Below are positions 12,533 through 23,690 of a DNA stretch of 64,000 bases, piece by piece; positions within the stretch are counted from its first letter, which is position 1, and the number at the start of each line of letters is the position of its first letter. A program made the position numbers and the translations under genes. Under the pieces are notes generated by a model, which saw only the letters and a list, made by a program, of their open reading frames with translations, made no database searches and had not been told where the DNA came from. This DNA comes from Paragonimus westermani. Its lineage: Eukaryota; Platyhelminthes; Trematoda; Plagiorchiida; Troglotrematidae. Location of the stretch: contig QNGE01000110.1 of assembly GCA_008508345.1 (NCBI GenBank), positions 173,913-237,912 of the forward strand, in the 5' to 3' direction.

Positions 12533-15500
12533 GGTTTGTTTATTTGTGTGTTCTGAATAACCATTGATTGCTGGCTTCTAAATTATTATATCCAAGCCGC
12601 TGATTCGTCTTGTTGGGTTCTTCTTGAACCAGTGGACCGAAAACCGATATGTTTATGCTGCATGCTTTAAAAACCGCTGATATACTTGTCACTCATCGCA
12701 AGCATATTGGCATCAGTCTTTCGTTTTAAACACCCTCAATTCAGTGGAAAGTTTTGTTTTCCCTTATAAATGAGACAATCGGCAGAAGTTTCACTACTCC
12801 TGAGGTAGCCGGCTACATGCCACTACGCGAGAATCTTCTACTTTCATCTTGCAAGTTTTGTGCATTCTGTTGATTTTATTGAGAAATAACCAAATGTGAA
12901 CTGTCACAGTTCAATCGGTGTCCACCTCGCTATCAGTCGTGAAGTACATAGTGCATGCTTACGTGGGTTCGGCTGAACCACAGCCTCAAGTGAACTATCT
13001 ACAGCAGCATAATACAATACGTCACCATGATGTTTGGTTTTCTTGTTGTCTAGATAAAGTGGGATAGTGTGGTAACAGCTCATCAGTTATGCATTATGCT
13101 ACGGGGTTGCGTACGAATTACAAGTAGGGTTGTTGAAGTTTCCGGTACATGTGGTACACTAATATGCACTCACCTTAGGGATAAATAACTTAATCCTCAA
13201 TCACATACGAGTTCAAGTGACCTAATTAAAGACCGCTACTTTCATGTTTCACCGAGTGGACATATTTTAAGTAAAGTTAAAAACCACAAAGTGGTCGCTT
13301 AAAGAGTTTAGAGAAGCAATTTTAGGGTCATGTAGTTTCTTCGAATTTAAACTGTTGTTAGACGTTCACCGAAAGGAAACTGTTCATAAGTATGGGTCGC
13401 TGCAGGTAGAGAGGTGTTTCATATGAGTCCAACCAACACAGCTGTCCCGTGAGTTTGGGTTGAGAATAAGTATGAAAAATGGGACTTTTATTAAGTGATT
13501 TTGCTTGACGAGCAAAATGTATGGCTAATTTTGCACAATTGTTGCGCAAATTGTCTTGACGGAAGCAAGTGACTGACACGATTGCCTCCTAACCACAAGG
13601 TTCTGAGTTTACTTCACGATCCGGACATGTTATGCTGCACAGACTAGCTCTACCAAAAGCAAAGTTCCAAGTCTTCCTCTCCAACCGATGGGAACAATCG
13701 TTCCGACCTAATAGGACTTCAACAGCGACACGCACGCAGTGAATTGAAGCCCATGGCTATAAGAGGGAGCATAATGTAAAAACTAGAAACCGTTCCACAA
13801 GACAGCGAAATCTCGATTAAGGCCGTTGTAAGAAGGAAAAAGTTACTGTTTCAGCCGTTGCATCCCCTTTCTGTTAGACTGAAATTCTTCAGTCGCATAA
13901 CCACTTCCTCGCTAGTGGTTATGGAGAGTGTTCATGAAAAAATTCGCTCGATATCTTGTGTGACCGTGGCGGCTACTCCTTCGTTTACAGGTTAATCACA
14001 AAATGTCGCTAGATGTTAGCTGGTAAAAAGAAGAAAATAGGAAGAGCTAAGAAGAGCATATGCACCACAGTTAGGAGCTCTAACGAAAAAGAACATAAAA
14101 TCGAATGCTTCTGTTCTAGGTAAATTCCAAAGGTTATGAGCATATCATATTGATTTTCCACAGGGAATTATTAAATTTCAGTCGTCCGTCGTGATGATTT
14201 TTAGCTCTTTTCCACAATTTTCCTTGTGCATATGGATGCACTTCACCTCAACACGGCTGCATATTTCTCCATCTCACAATGAACAAGCCAGTATCAACTG
14301 ACCTCCCAAAATCAAGGCGTTAGTAATTTCCTACGAGAATTGACTTTTAAATAATGGAAAACTGTGCGTCACTATGAAGCACAAGTATTTACATCCTCAT
14401 CAGTTTCGTTGACCTTGTACAAACGTGGTTGGCAGAAAGGATCATAAGGAAAATGACTTTTGAAAAAGCAGGAAAGGAACTGTCCAGGTCAAATCAATTT
14501 AGATCCGCTATAATGCTAAGGCAACACAAATATTTACGTGATGCTTTTATAATTTAAGGTGCACAAGAAATCGAGAATAAAATGGAATGTGTTGACAGGA
14601 GACAATGTTAAGAACTTTTAAAGGTTGCATACTGACTGGTGGACCTTTCTTTACTGTCGCCATATGCTAAATAAAATCACTCACCGAATCGATTTAATCG
14701 TCGGTCATAGTCACTAATAGAAAGTAGTAAGTGGTGCTAGAGGAATGTAGGGTTTCTAGTGATGGAATGAATATTTCGACAATGCTTATTTTGAAAGTCG
14801 ATGGATCCTGATATAAACAACAACGAAACGACATACAGGTTTTAAGATGCCTCATCGGATAATTCCTCTGGACTTCTTGGTCATACAATTCAACACCTAA
14901 GCTCAGTCCTAATGTAAATGCAAAACACGCACATGTACTGCCGTAGTTTAGCACAATAACCTATTTGTTAGTTAAACCCACAAGGTTTCTATATGAGGAT
15001 CATTTTCGCTGCGGAAAACCTGAGTATACGTCGAATTTCAGTCCACTGAACGACTTTGGGTGTTTTGTGCTCTTCACCCAGTAAATAACATCGTTTAACG
15101 CTGAATGCGCTTGCTTAATTGATTACGTAATCATAGTGTTATTACATCAGAATCAGTGAATGATAAGAAGGCATTCTAAACCCTTAAAATTGTCAGTCTG
15201 TCACACACAGCTTAAGACTAGCCTGTGAATTCACAAGAGAACTGGAATCCTGGTTTTGTAGTTCTGTATCAAATTTGAGTTTAATCACGCTTAAGGCGCT
15301 CAACTCACTCTTTCGAAGCATGCATTTGCTCTTCACAGTTATCTGGGACTAAAATGAACACAAATGATTGACTTATTCAGCATCAAGTTCTCATTGCATA
15401 CTATATTTAGTACCCCAGTAGGATTCCTATAGTTTGTAGACAGTTTATAGACCGAAGAAAGTTGAGACAGCCTGTGTACATTTCAACCTGCACTTAACGG

Positions 15501-17417
15501 TTTTGGAAAAAAAATAAACTAGAGGATTGTTTCTGTTCCGAAAGTTTCAAAGTAGAAACCGTGGGAAATAGAACTTCAGAGAATAACAAGCGAAACAGAA
15601 GCACTGTCACTAGCCATCGATCTTGAGGGAAACGCATCACAACACACAGTACACACCATCTGACCAGAAACGAAAGCGAGAGGTCGGGAGTATCCACATT
15701 CTGTCGCAATGATCTTGACAGTCAAGTTGTCTCAAAACTAAATCTGGTGTCACGAATATGTGTGTTAACTCTGTACTTGAATTCAACTACAGATGACAGT
15801 TACGACAGATTCCAGTAGACCGTTCCAGACTGGACAAACCAAGACACTAAAAGAGTAATCTGTCAGTCAACCATCTTTTTTATGCAACTTCGGCCATTCA
15901 ATCCAAGATGGTTATTCTAGCTAGGTAAAAATATTTCTATTAAGGGATGTTGGGGTTCATAGAGGATTTTATATAGTAAAATGGAGTCTCTTTTGATATT
16001 CGAAGAACTGTCACGTTTTTATCAAACTAACGGGGCGGCAGGCGTACGTAATGTTGCAGTCCGTCTTATAGGTTTACGCTGTGCTCACTCAATAAGAACA
16101 AACAACACCACCACTGCTCTCAACCATCAATAACAAGTCTGGATAATCAGCTCGAACCGAGAAAGCACTAGTTAACTGGACACAGTACTTAACGTATCTG
16201 ATTGGAACCAGTCAAGCACCACCCAAGTAACGAGTGGACTTTCATGGCCACTGATGCATTGTTGGGAGCGCGTGTAGTGTTACCCAATCCTTCACACTCA
16301 GAAAAACTGCCCATCCCCGATGCAAGGAGTTACAACACATTAAATTTAACCGCCTTAAGTTGGAATCGGTGATTTGCCTCCCAGGGAAACAATATGGTGA
16401 AACAGTTTCGTGTGAATTACGTCTCTGGCAGAATCATGTAGAAACTTAGAAACTTTATTTAATAGAATATAATGAGGCCTAAATTAAATAAGGGCCTCAG
16501 ATATGTATAGTTGTATACACTTCTAACAAGGATTTGCGTACCGGTATTAGAACACTTTAGATTGTCTAAGATGGTGAAATCGAGACTGCCTGTTGAAACA
16601 CTAATCAGGTTGTCTGTTTTAGCAATCCGGAATAAGAAGATTTCATTTGTCTGATATAAAAAGCATCGCAATCACAGGCAATGCCCTGCTAGCGTTCGTT
16701 TTGAACGAGAATGATCAAACTACTGTACCAATCCTGACACAGGGACGAACGAAAGCATACAAAAGAAGAGTTATGACCATAAAATGTACCGACGAATCTT
16801 TTAGCGATGAGCGGATTTAGTTTGCACCGTACGACTAAGTCTGTTAACCAGGACTGGCTCACAACATGATAACATGAACGATAAGTGATGAAACTATGAC
16901 GAGGCTTTGGTCCGGCATCAGAATGACCATGCCCGTTTTAGGGGAATGTTTGATCACCACCACGAATATCCATCTTAGAAAAGGATTCAGCGAACATATC
17001 GACCCACCACAACTTGTGAGCTCAATCCTATCAATTGGTGAAAGTAAACCAGGTGGGCGTTATTGGACCGGATGGTGTGATTTAATCCTGAATGTGGGGT
17101 GAATTTTCAGTGTAGAGGGGTGTTACAGTATGCCCACCACAACACGGTCGACGATTTTTGTCAACTTCCCGGAGGCTGATCAGCAATGAGCACTAATACG
17201 ATGTTGACAGGTGAATCTGATATGCCGACGAAAACTTGATGACTGACCATTCAAAATTAAATAATACTCATAATTTATCTCGACAGGTCAATTTAGGTAA
17301 TCCTCGTTGCACATGCTTCAAGATTATCAAAACAACTGGACTTACGCTTTCGAGAGCTCAAACGGACCAACCTTTAGCTTCTAGGTTTTGCCAAGCTAAC
17401 CAAGTTGCCACGCTGCC
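12533..17417. other. Non-coding stretch, nothing recognised
   Basis: Only scattered frames shorter than 90 codons occur. There is no domain, LINE, SINE or LTR similarity to the other repeats in the window, and no large inverted or tandem repeat. It is likely intergenic or intronic. Confidence 0.45.
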
Positions 17418-17506
17418 AAGTTGACCATCACTCACATTTGATCGCAACGTTCGCATTCAGATAGACAATCCAGCCAGCCTCTTTCGAAGAGAAACACTAG
17501 ACTCCC
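17418..17506 (-). mobile_element. SINE fragment starting at the hammerhead cleavage point
   Basis: Read on the minus strand this is the 3' half of the hammerhead SINE. It runs from AGTC-TAGTG (17503-17495) through the GGCTGGCTGG block to ATGTGAGTGATGGTC. The ribozyme's 5' strand and the tRNA-like head are missing. The element's recognisable sequence stops three to four bases beyond the predicted cleavage site, which lies between 17500 and 17499. Next to it, at 17504-17523, is a piece resembling the SINE 3' tail (CCCCGACCACTCATCAGTAA). The copy faces away from the full SINE at 17683, forming a head-to-head pair. Confidence 0.75.
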
Positions 17507-17682
17507 CGACCACTCATCAGTAATCTAAAATATCGCCTTGCAGATTTAATTAGATCTGTGATCTCGACCTGTCTCGGAAGTCCTAATCGCGGGGTTATCG
17601 ATTGGAGTTAACAGACAGTAACTGTGTCTCCTCTCGAAACAATCGGGTAACCTGATCATTGCTCACAAGCGACAATGGTTGA
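17507..17682. other. Spacer replacing a ribozyme between paired SINEs
   Basis: About 160 bases of sequence not seen elsewhere in the window lie between the two SINE arms. In the matching pair at 29.3-29.7 kb this place is occupied by an intact hammerhead and a few bases of spacer. The short piece acaagcg near 17664 and the following caatggttgagcg are shared by both loci. This implies that the 17.5 kb locus once had the same arrangement and was later altered. Confidence 0.55.
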
Positions 17683-17955
17683 GCGTTCCGGTTTGATAAT
17701 TCGGTCGTACCTAATGTTAGGTCAGTGACGCAGTGGTGAACACGGTTGCCTCATGATTGGAATGGCCGGAGTTCAAATCCCGGTCGTGGCAAGGATATGC
17801 ACTACTGACGAGCCCTAATGAGAGAGAAACTCGAGTCTAGTGCTTCTTTTTGAAAGAAGCTGGCTGTAGAGTCTATCTGAATGCGATGGCTGCGATCAAA
17901 TGTGAGTGATTTTCGACCTGAAAATAAACCAAATCCCCGACTACTCAACAGCAAT
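17683..17955 (+). mobile_element. tRNA-headed SINE with hammerhead, near full length
   Basis: Order along the element: a leader from GCGTTCCGG, then a tRNA-related head with an A-box-like TGACGCAGTGG (17727-17737) and a B box GTTCAAATC (17771-17779). These are the internal RNA polymerase III promoter. A hammerhead follows at 17799-17843, then a body with the hairpin CTTCTTTTTGAAAGAAG and the block ATCAAATGTGAGTGATT, then an A-rich stretch, and a tail like GACTACTCAACAG. tRNA-derived SINEs have no protein and use LINE machinery to move. The minus-strand copy at 29277-29560 shares its ribozyme mutations, so the two are related by duplication or a common master. Confidence 0.88.
17799..17843 (+). 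ncRNA. Hammerhead ribozyme (type I), damaged stem II
   Basis: Stem I strands are GCACTA (17799-17804) and TAGTGC (17838-17843), exact complements. The core is CTGACGA (17805-17811) and GAAA (17826-17829). Stem III is the near-palindrome ACTCGAGT, a 3-bp stem with a 2-base loop. Known short-stem-III hammerheads work better as dimers. The predicted cut follows C17 of GTC, after 17837. Stem II (GCCCT/AGAGA) has lost the 10.1-11.1 pair and one more pair compared with the 29.58 kb copy, so activity should be poor. Schistosome SINE ribozymes have the same architecture. Confidence 0.85.
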
Positions 17956-20032
17956 TTTATTAGCTAGTTCAGTTCACATGAAATTAAGCCCATGTGAATT
18001 CTCAAACACTCAGGGTAGACTAGATTCAAATGCATGATGTCCAACTCCAATGCAGGCGCGTAAATCGCATTCCGTCTTTTTCAAGTGTAACCTTTTCAAA
18101 AGTACTGGCAAGCTGACGACACATTAGAATTAACTATCACTTGGTGCCACGTACACATTATCCAGACTTCAGTTTAATGATGGAAGACAAGTGGTTATCA
18201 ACCCAAGACGACATTAATAGGTTTGGAATGGTACGTCATATGAAACACGTATGAGTTCCACCCAAATCCAGCAGCGGAAATGACGGCAGGTCCGGTTTAG
18301 TTGTGTGAATGTTTTCATCGCTAGACTAAATTATTTTTAAAGTAGTAAAAACCGTTCAGGTGGATCATGAAAACCGTGGGAGAGAGTTGTCTTCCAAATA
18401 CCATCTAACATTCAACTACAATTCCCCTGTTTATGTGCAAACCGTACCGCCCCTCGTGTTGAGTAGTTAAGGCAAGGAGGTTTTTTGTGAGTTTGGTCCA
18501 CTTGTTCGCCCTCTTTTATTTTTGAATGAGGATCTACTTCTTTTTTCAATGTAGCGTAGCATTCACACACCACTGTCAACTATCAGAGTTATAACATCTC
18601 AGATAATAGTGTGCAGCATTAGCAAGCAGAAGACTGTAGCAGAAACAACTGGAAGAGTTTCCCCATCTGCATAGGAGAAAGTAGAATAGGTTACTAATGA
18701 CTGTAGTAGATTTAATAATTTAGAACCTAAGTTATGACAACTCAGGGCTTCGGCTGGATTAGGACTAGCTGCTGATGTGCCTTCGTAGCTCAACTGACAG
18801 ATTGCTTTAGGGGTTTGGGCATGATGTTTTTGTTGCTGGTTCGAATCGAACCGAAACTCGGATTTCTCACAGTTAGATCTCTTTTCAGATAGTGTGTCTT
18901 TTAAATGAATGCAAAACTGAAATTTTCAGTATTCCCACCTGATGCGAGTCATCCCCTAGTCGTATGCTGCGTTTAAATTAGCAGTAGTCAGCAAGACTCC
19001 CCAAACGGATTGAATTACGTGTACTTGGGCAGATGTCTGGACAAATGGCACACCGAGTTCGGTGAAATAATTTAGAAAATCCCGATCGCTGGGCATTTTA
19101 CTGGAACGACTTACAAAAGATCAGAACTGGTTTGGCGCACAAAATACGGTGGCATGACTTTTTTTTACCTTGACGTAGATTTTATAACAAAAGGAAGTGA
19201 CTGAAGTATTGCTACCGGATGAAAAACAAATTTCGGTTTTTAATATCATCATACTTTGAATAGTTTTGTCTCTTAGTTTTCAGGCATCACCTTCTAACTC
19301 GAAAATAGGCATTCCACTCCTTCAGCAGGTTGTTTGCTTCCACAACACTAAACGTTTAAACTGACCTGTAAGTATACGCAAACCAAATCCGATAGATTAC
19401 CCACAAGACATTACAAGAACATCGTACAAAGAAAACGGAATTCAAAAACCAAGATGCAACCGAGAAGTATTCTGTCACAAGAATGACCAAGCGTCCATAA
19501 TATGCCTTTAGAGTCAATGACGAATAACATTCAAGCAAGGTACAGTTCAGTGTCAACTTTGAGATCTATATCAGAATGTTTCTTTTCGAAGTGGTCCCAG
19601 CGATATCTGGTACTTAATTTGTGCCTTGTTACTGTTGTTAATGTAATTGTGTTTTGACAGTAGAAACACTCATATTAAAATCTGCTTGGTCTGCATCATG
19701 GTATTACTGTGAAAAATATACACCATGAATAGAGAAAGGCTCACGATATTACAAAAATGAAAGTTGTTCAGAACTACTCCCTACATTGCATTTACTTGAC
19801 CACAAGGAGTAGTACAAAGTGAAATGAAGTGGAACACTGACTTTGAACTAGGGTTCCACTTATTATCCGTACCATACTAAGTGACTAAAATTGGCGTTTC
19901 GAAATTTACTCAGCCATTGACCTCGTTATCATACAACGCATTTTTATATCAGAAGGTAGCCAGTTGGGATGATACTCATAAGTTATTGAAGAACGCTTAC
20001 CGAATGTGGATGAATAATGAGCAGTCGAACGA
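17956..20032. other. Non-coding stretch with a weak tRNA-like spot
   Basis: No gene is recognised. At 18785-18850 there is TAGCTCAACTGAC followed about 45 bases later by GGTTCGAATC, resembling pol III A and B boxes, but no cloverleaf can be drawn. The rest is AT-rich sequence with short frames only. Confidence 0.4.
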
Positions 20033-20404
20033 CTACAATTGTGAGTTTAAAAAAATCCACGTCGACCAAACAGTGCGCCTGCAGACGTGATTGTGGCAAC
20101 ACTCTTTGAAATGGACACAATTCACTCGATCTTGTTCGATGGTAAGATGACAATACAGTGGTGAGACCTTAAGTGTTGACACACGCGCAGAGACAGACCT
20201 GTGCGTGCCAAATAGAGCACAGATGCCAACAAAATGGACAGGTGACTGCCTATTGGTTGGTTCATTACAACACCCACTGTGGAAACTGGATGCCACGTCG
20301 GTCACAGTGACAGTGTTGTGTGTCCACGGTCGGCAATTCAGCAAGTCTTGAATTAGCTGAAGGCGCCAGAAAGCGAACTTATCCTGGTTTCTTGCGTAGA
20401 TTTC
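20033..20404 (-). CDS. Possible coding exon, unrecognised (downstream of pair)
   Basis: The minus-strand frame follows a plausible acceptor (ttgcag then ATGGAAATC near 20404) and stays open for about 123 codons to TAG. The peptide is rich in Cys, His and Trp (for example HFKECCHNHVCRR), without a clean zinc-finger spacing. Codon use looks ordinary and the strand matches the ORF at 20468-20880, so the two may be consecutive exons of one gene separated by a short intron. I do not recognise the family. Chance ORFs of this length do occur, so confidence is limited. Confidence 0.33.
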   Translation of the reverse strand, partial: EIYARNQDKFAFWRLQLIQDLLNCRPWTHNTVTVTDVASSFHSGCCNEPTNRQSPVHFVGICALFGTHRSVSARVSTLKVSPLYCHLTIEQDRVNCVHFKECCHNHVCRRTVWSTWIFLNSQL

Positions 20405-20467
20405 CATCTGCAAGATTGCTCTCCAGCATCTGCTCGCACATGTGTAGTCACGCGCATGAACACGTGA

Positions 20468-20880
20468 TCACACACTGAGTGAGTTACGATTGGTCACAAA
20501 CTGCTCTAGGTGGAGGGTTAAGTCAAAGAAATTTAAATCACTGGACTCAAAAATAGTTATTCCGTTGTATATTAAAAAGTAATCAACTAGTAAAATCAGT
20601 AAAGTGTCTTGGGAAATCCTCCTGTTGGACAGCCACTCGCGCATGATACCTTTGCAGAATAGCTCAGGCAGAATATGAGTTTGGTCATTTCGAGGGCTTG
20701 GTGAGCTTTTCAATTTCAGGTAGTACAGCCGATGGTGTGCTAGCAATGTTACCGGACGGCGAACCTGAGTAGTTAAACTGTAGTGTTTCATATCTTTGGT
20801 AATCCGTGGTATTTCAATTTCGTACAGTAACGCTTTCACACCCACTTCCACACCTCGCTCAAATTGAGTGAAATCGACAT
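20468..20880 (-). CDS. Possible coding exon, unrecognised (upstream of pair)
   Basis: An open minus-strand frame of about 135 codons runs from just after a TAA near 20882 to TGA. The predicted protein is mixed and soluble-looking, with a leucine-rich, helical C-terminal half (for example DTLLILLVDYFLIYNG). No family motif is recognised. A donor such as GTGACC or GTGTGTG near the end could join it to the frame beginning near 20404, leaving a short intron. Reading both as one gene is an inference from strand and spacing. Confidence 0.33.
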
Positions 20881-21585
20881 TTTAACACAACAAAAAATAC
20901 GTGCACACCAATCTGTTGTTCTCTGTGCTTACGTGAACGCTTGAAGCAATTACATGGATCTCTTACCCAATTATTTAGCTCCATCTTGATAGAAACCTCG
21001 TCAAAGCTGCAAGCTTGCTTCAGCTAACTATGCTCAACTCTCCAGCATCCCTGCTCCTCGGATATTTGTAACCCGAAATATTGTATTGCCCGACCTGAAT
21101 ATCGTGGACACCTGCAAGCTCACTCCCTTGATTATTGTGATTAGTCTGAACTTTGTAAATTTTACGTCGCATTCTTTCGTTTTACTATCACCGACAGTTT
21201 ATGGAGGTACAGTTGCATTTGCCGAGATTATTCAGTAAATCATACGAGACCACCACTCGGTCACACCTCGTAACACTTAGGGTTTTTATGAACTAACACA
21301 AAGAGGCAGCACAAATCAGCCCTGAGAATCAGAATCCCTAAACATACCGAAAGTGGATGCCAATCGAACGTTACATCATATGCAAACGATACGCTGAAGT
21401 CTATCCTCACGGATCGTTAGGCAATTGTTTAATAAAAGCGAAAAGGCAAAAAACATATAAACACCTGACTTTTTTCAACAACACAATGCAACGTGTCCCA
21501 CGTTCAGTTAAGAATCCCTCGTCAGGCACATAATTTCGTCTTTGTGTTCGGACAAACGATTTATGATGAAGCCTCACTTGACATA
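20881..21585. other. Non-coding stretch upstream of a LINE
   Basis: No convincing ORF is seen. Sequence shortly before 21586 may include decayed upstream LINE sequence, but the frames are too broken to align by eye. The minus-strand ORF at 21407-21667 overlaps LINE sequence in antisense and is treated as a shadow. Confidence 0.4.
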
Positions 21586-23012
21586 TAGCGGAATGTAGGT
21601 GATCAGCGCCTTTCAGTATATGCATGTTGTTTTCATGACTTCTTGGGAGAACGTGGTGATGCCGCAAATTTTCAAGGATGCTCTCATCATGCCCTTGTTC
21701 AAAGGTAAAGGTAGCAAGCAGTGCCCCGACAGTTGTCAGAGCATACGTCTGCTGAGCTGTGCAGGCAAGCTGCGTGCAGGAATTTTCCTGAACCTGCTGA
21801 ATACGAAAGTCCTAAAGGCACATGTTCCTTAGGAGCAGTGCGGATTCCAGGAGAGTCACAGTACGGTCGACCTAGTGTTCGCTGCTAAACAACTTCAGGC
21901 AAAGGGGAGGGGAACGCAAGCAACTCCTGTATGCCGTGTTCGTGGAATTTATCATGGCGTCCGATTTAGTGAGCCGCAAGGCGTTTTGGACGGTGACTGG
22001 TAAGTTTGGATGTTCAAGTAAGTCCGTCAATTAGATTAGATTGTTGCACGTGTGCATGAGAGCGAAATTACAGTCGTGCGGATCGATTTGTGATGATTTT
22101 GACGTTGTCATTGGCATGAAACAAAGTTTAGTGCTAGCTCCAGCGATATCTAGTTTATAGTTGAATGTCGTGGTGACAGTCGCTTTTCAAGACTCTGAGA
22201 AGAAGGGCGTTGAGGTAAGGCACTGATCGGATAGGCACCTATTGAAAATCTTACGTTTCGGCGCCCCGAACTGGCTACATACGTCAACAGTGCGCATGTC
22301 CCTGTTTGTAGATAACAGAACATTGTCGACACGCAGTCAAGGAATGCAACTCCTGGCAATGGTCTTCACGTCCGCGGCATTCAAGTTCGGAATGTTCGTC
22401 AACACAGGTAGGACGTTTTCCTTCTTTCAGTCTTCCCTGAAGGGGGGTTCTGTCTGTACACATTAACCCTCAGTGCGCATCACTGGAGATGCTCTCGGCA
22501 GCTACGCGAATTTTTTTACTTGGATAGCACCTTCTCCAATGATCTGTCCGTAAACCGCGAGTTAGGTGCCCGTGTGGGGAAAGCGACCATTGTTTTTGGA
22601 CGTCTTGAAAGACGTATTTGGAAGAACCACAGCCTGAAACTGAGCACTAAGCTCTGTGTCTGCCGTTCAATGGTGCTGTCCGTACTGCTATACGACAGTG
22701 AAACCTAGACATTGTATGAACGGAACGTGTGCTATCTGAACAGTTTCCATTTGCAGTGTCTCAGACACATCTTGGGTATCCAGTGGTCAGCCAGGGTTTC
22801 GAACACTGAAGTATTGCGGCGAGCGGACTTGGACGGGACGGAAGCTATGCTGATGCTGAATCAGCTTTGCTGGCTAGGTCCCGTGGGATGAATGGACGAT
22901 GACCGTATTTCGAAACAGCTGCCGTATGAACAACTGAAATCAGGCACCGGAAATCTTGGTGGTCAAAAGCGGAGATATCAGGACGTTGTGCAGGTAAGTC
23001 TTTCGCGCTGTA
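21586..23012 (+). pseudogene. Decayed LINE reverse transcriptase (first part)
   Basis: Broken plus-strand frames spell a non-LTR reverse transcriptase. WENVVMPQIFKDALIMPLFK and the SIRLLSCAGK block (RT motifs 1-2) lie near 21640-21780. The FADD catalytic box has become FVDN near 22308. The C-terminal part includes a KLCVCRSMVLSVLLYDSET-like block, RHILGIQWS and GGQKRRYQD near 22950. Several frameshifts and stops, plus loss of one catalytic aspartate, make it dead. The upstream endonuclease is not recognisable. A solo LTR at 23013 interrupts the frame and the C-terminus resumes at 23436. The family resembles flatworm LINEs whose ORF2 ends in C2H2 fingers. Confidence 0.85.
23008..23012. repeat. 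Left target-site duplication CTGTA
   Basis: CTGTA immediately precedes the LTR start TGTTAGG and is repeated exactly at 23431-23435 after the LTR end. Five bases is the usual duplication length for Gypsy-type integrases. Confidence 0.8.
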
Positions 23013-23430
23013 TGTTAGGAGGCGGTTCTCCTAACAAGACAGCCAGGACACATCACGCCACATCGATCGACCGGCCCAGCTCGGATGCTATGGCCGTGGG
23101 TGGTGGTATGGTCCCACTCAGCCAATCAGATTGCAGGTGTGCGGTCGAACGCCTGTGCGCTGTCTGGTCAGTGTATTTCCCTCGCAGCTGTCTTCTGGTA
23201 CCCCCTGTAACGTGATTTGTTCTGACTCCCTGATTGTCATATATGATTGTCTCAATTGATTTGCTTCGTGTCTGTCGCCCATCTATGGTAATCGTTTGTC
23301 CTATAAATCTAGAGCTTCTGTGGCCTAAGTTTTGACTCGCTCGTCCAATAAGCAGTACAGCCGCGTCTCTTCTGACTTCTCGTTTTTGGGGTCAAGCGAC
23401 TAAGCGCGTACCAAAGGGGACGATCCAATA
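23013..23430 (+). mobile_element. Solo LTR, Gypsy-like (418 bp)
   Basis: The element starts TGTTAGG and ends CCAATA, where the homologous copy at 39661-40107 ends CCAACA, giving the canonical TG...CA. A TATA-like TATAAA lies at 23302-23307 and an AATAAG polyadenylation-like site near 23347. The first 24 bases form an inverted repeat, TGTTAGGAG with CTCCTAACA. Exact 5-bp target duplications flank it, and no internal gag-pol is present. This is therefore a solo LTR left by recombination after insertion into the LINE. Trematode CsRn1-type elements are the nearest relatives I can suggest. That assignment is from general resemblance only. Confidence 0.82.
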
Positions 23431-23690
23431 CTGTAACACTGATTGTAGATGTTGGAAATGCTTAGAGTTGAACCGGAAGACCTGGAGGAATACGACTGGG
23501 ACAGGCGTGCGGGCAGTTATTGCACAGCCGACAACGAAAGCGTGCGGTACGTACGTGAACCATCGGTGCCATAGATCGTAGTAACATGACTATATGACGT
23601 TGCGATGTGTGCGGCCACGAATGCGCTCGCCATTTGGGATTAGTGGATCATCAACGTACTCATAGTGCACCGCCGGTGAAAAGACGACGA
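23431..23690 (+). pseudogene. Decayed LINE C-terminus with C2H2 finger
   Basis: This continues the LINE interrupted by the LTR. A block with RKTWRN precedes a classic C2H2 finger, CDVCGHECARHLGLVDHQRTH, near 23602-23664, with spacing C-x2-C-x12-H-x3-H. Flatworm LINE proteins of this kind commonly end in such fingers, presumably for nucleic-acid binding. Frameshifts separate the two blocks. The minus-strand ORFs covering 23590-23896 are antisense shadows. Confidence 0.75.

Noticed and set aside
18785..18850. tRNA gene (A-box-like TAGCTCAACTGAC, B-box GGTTCGAATC)
   Set aside because: No D-arm, anticodon-arm or acceptor pairing can be drawn. At best an old SINE or tRNA relic.
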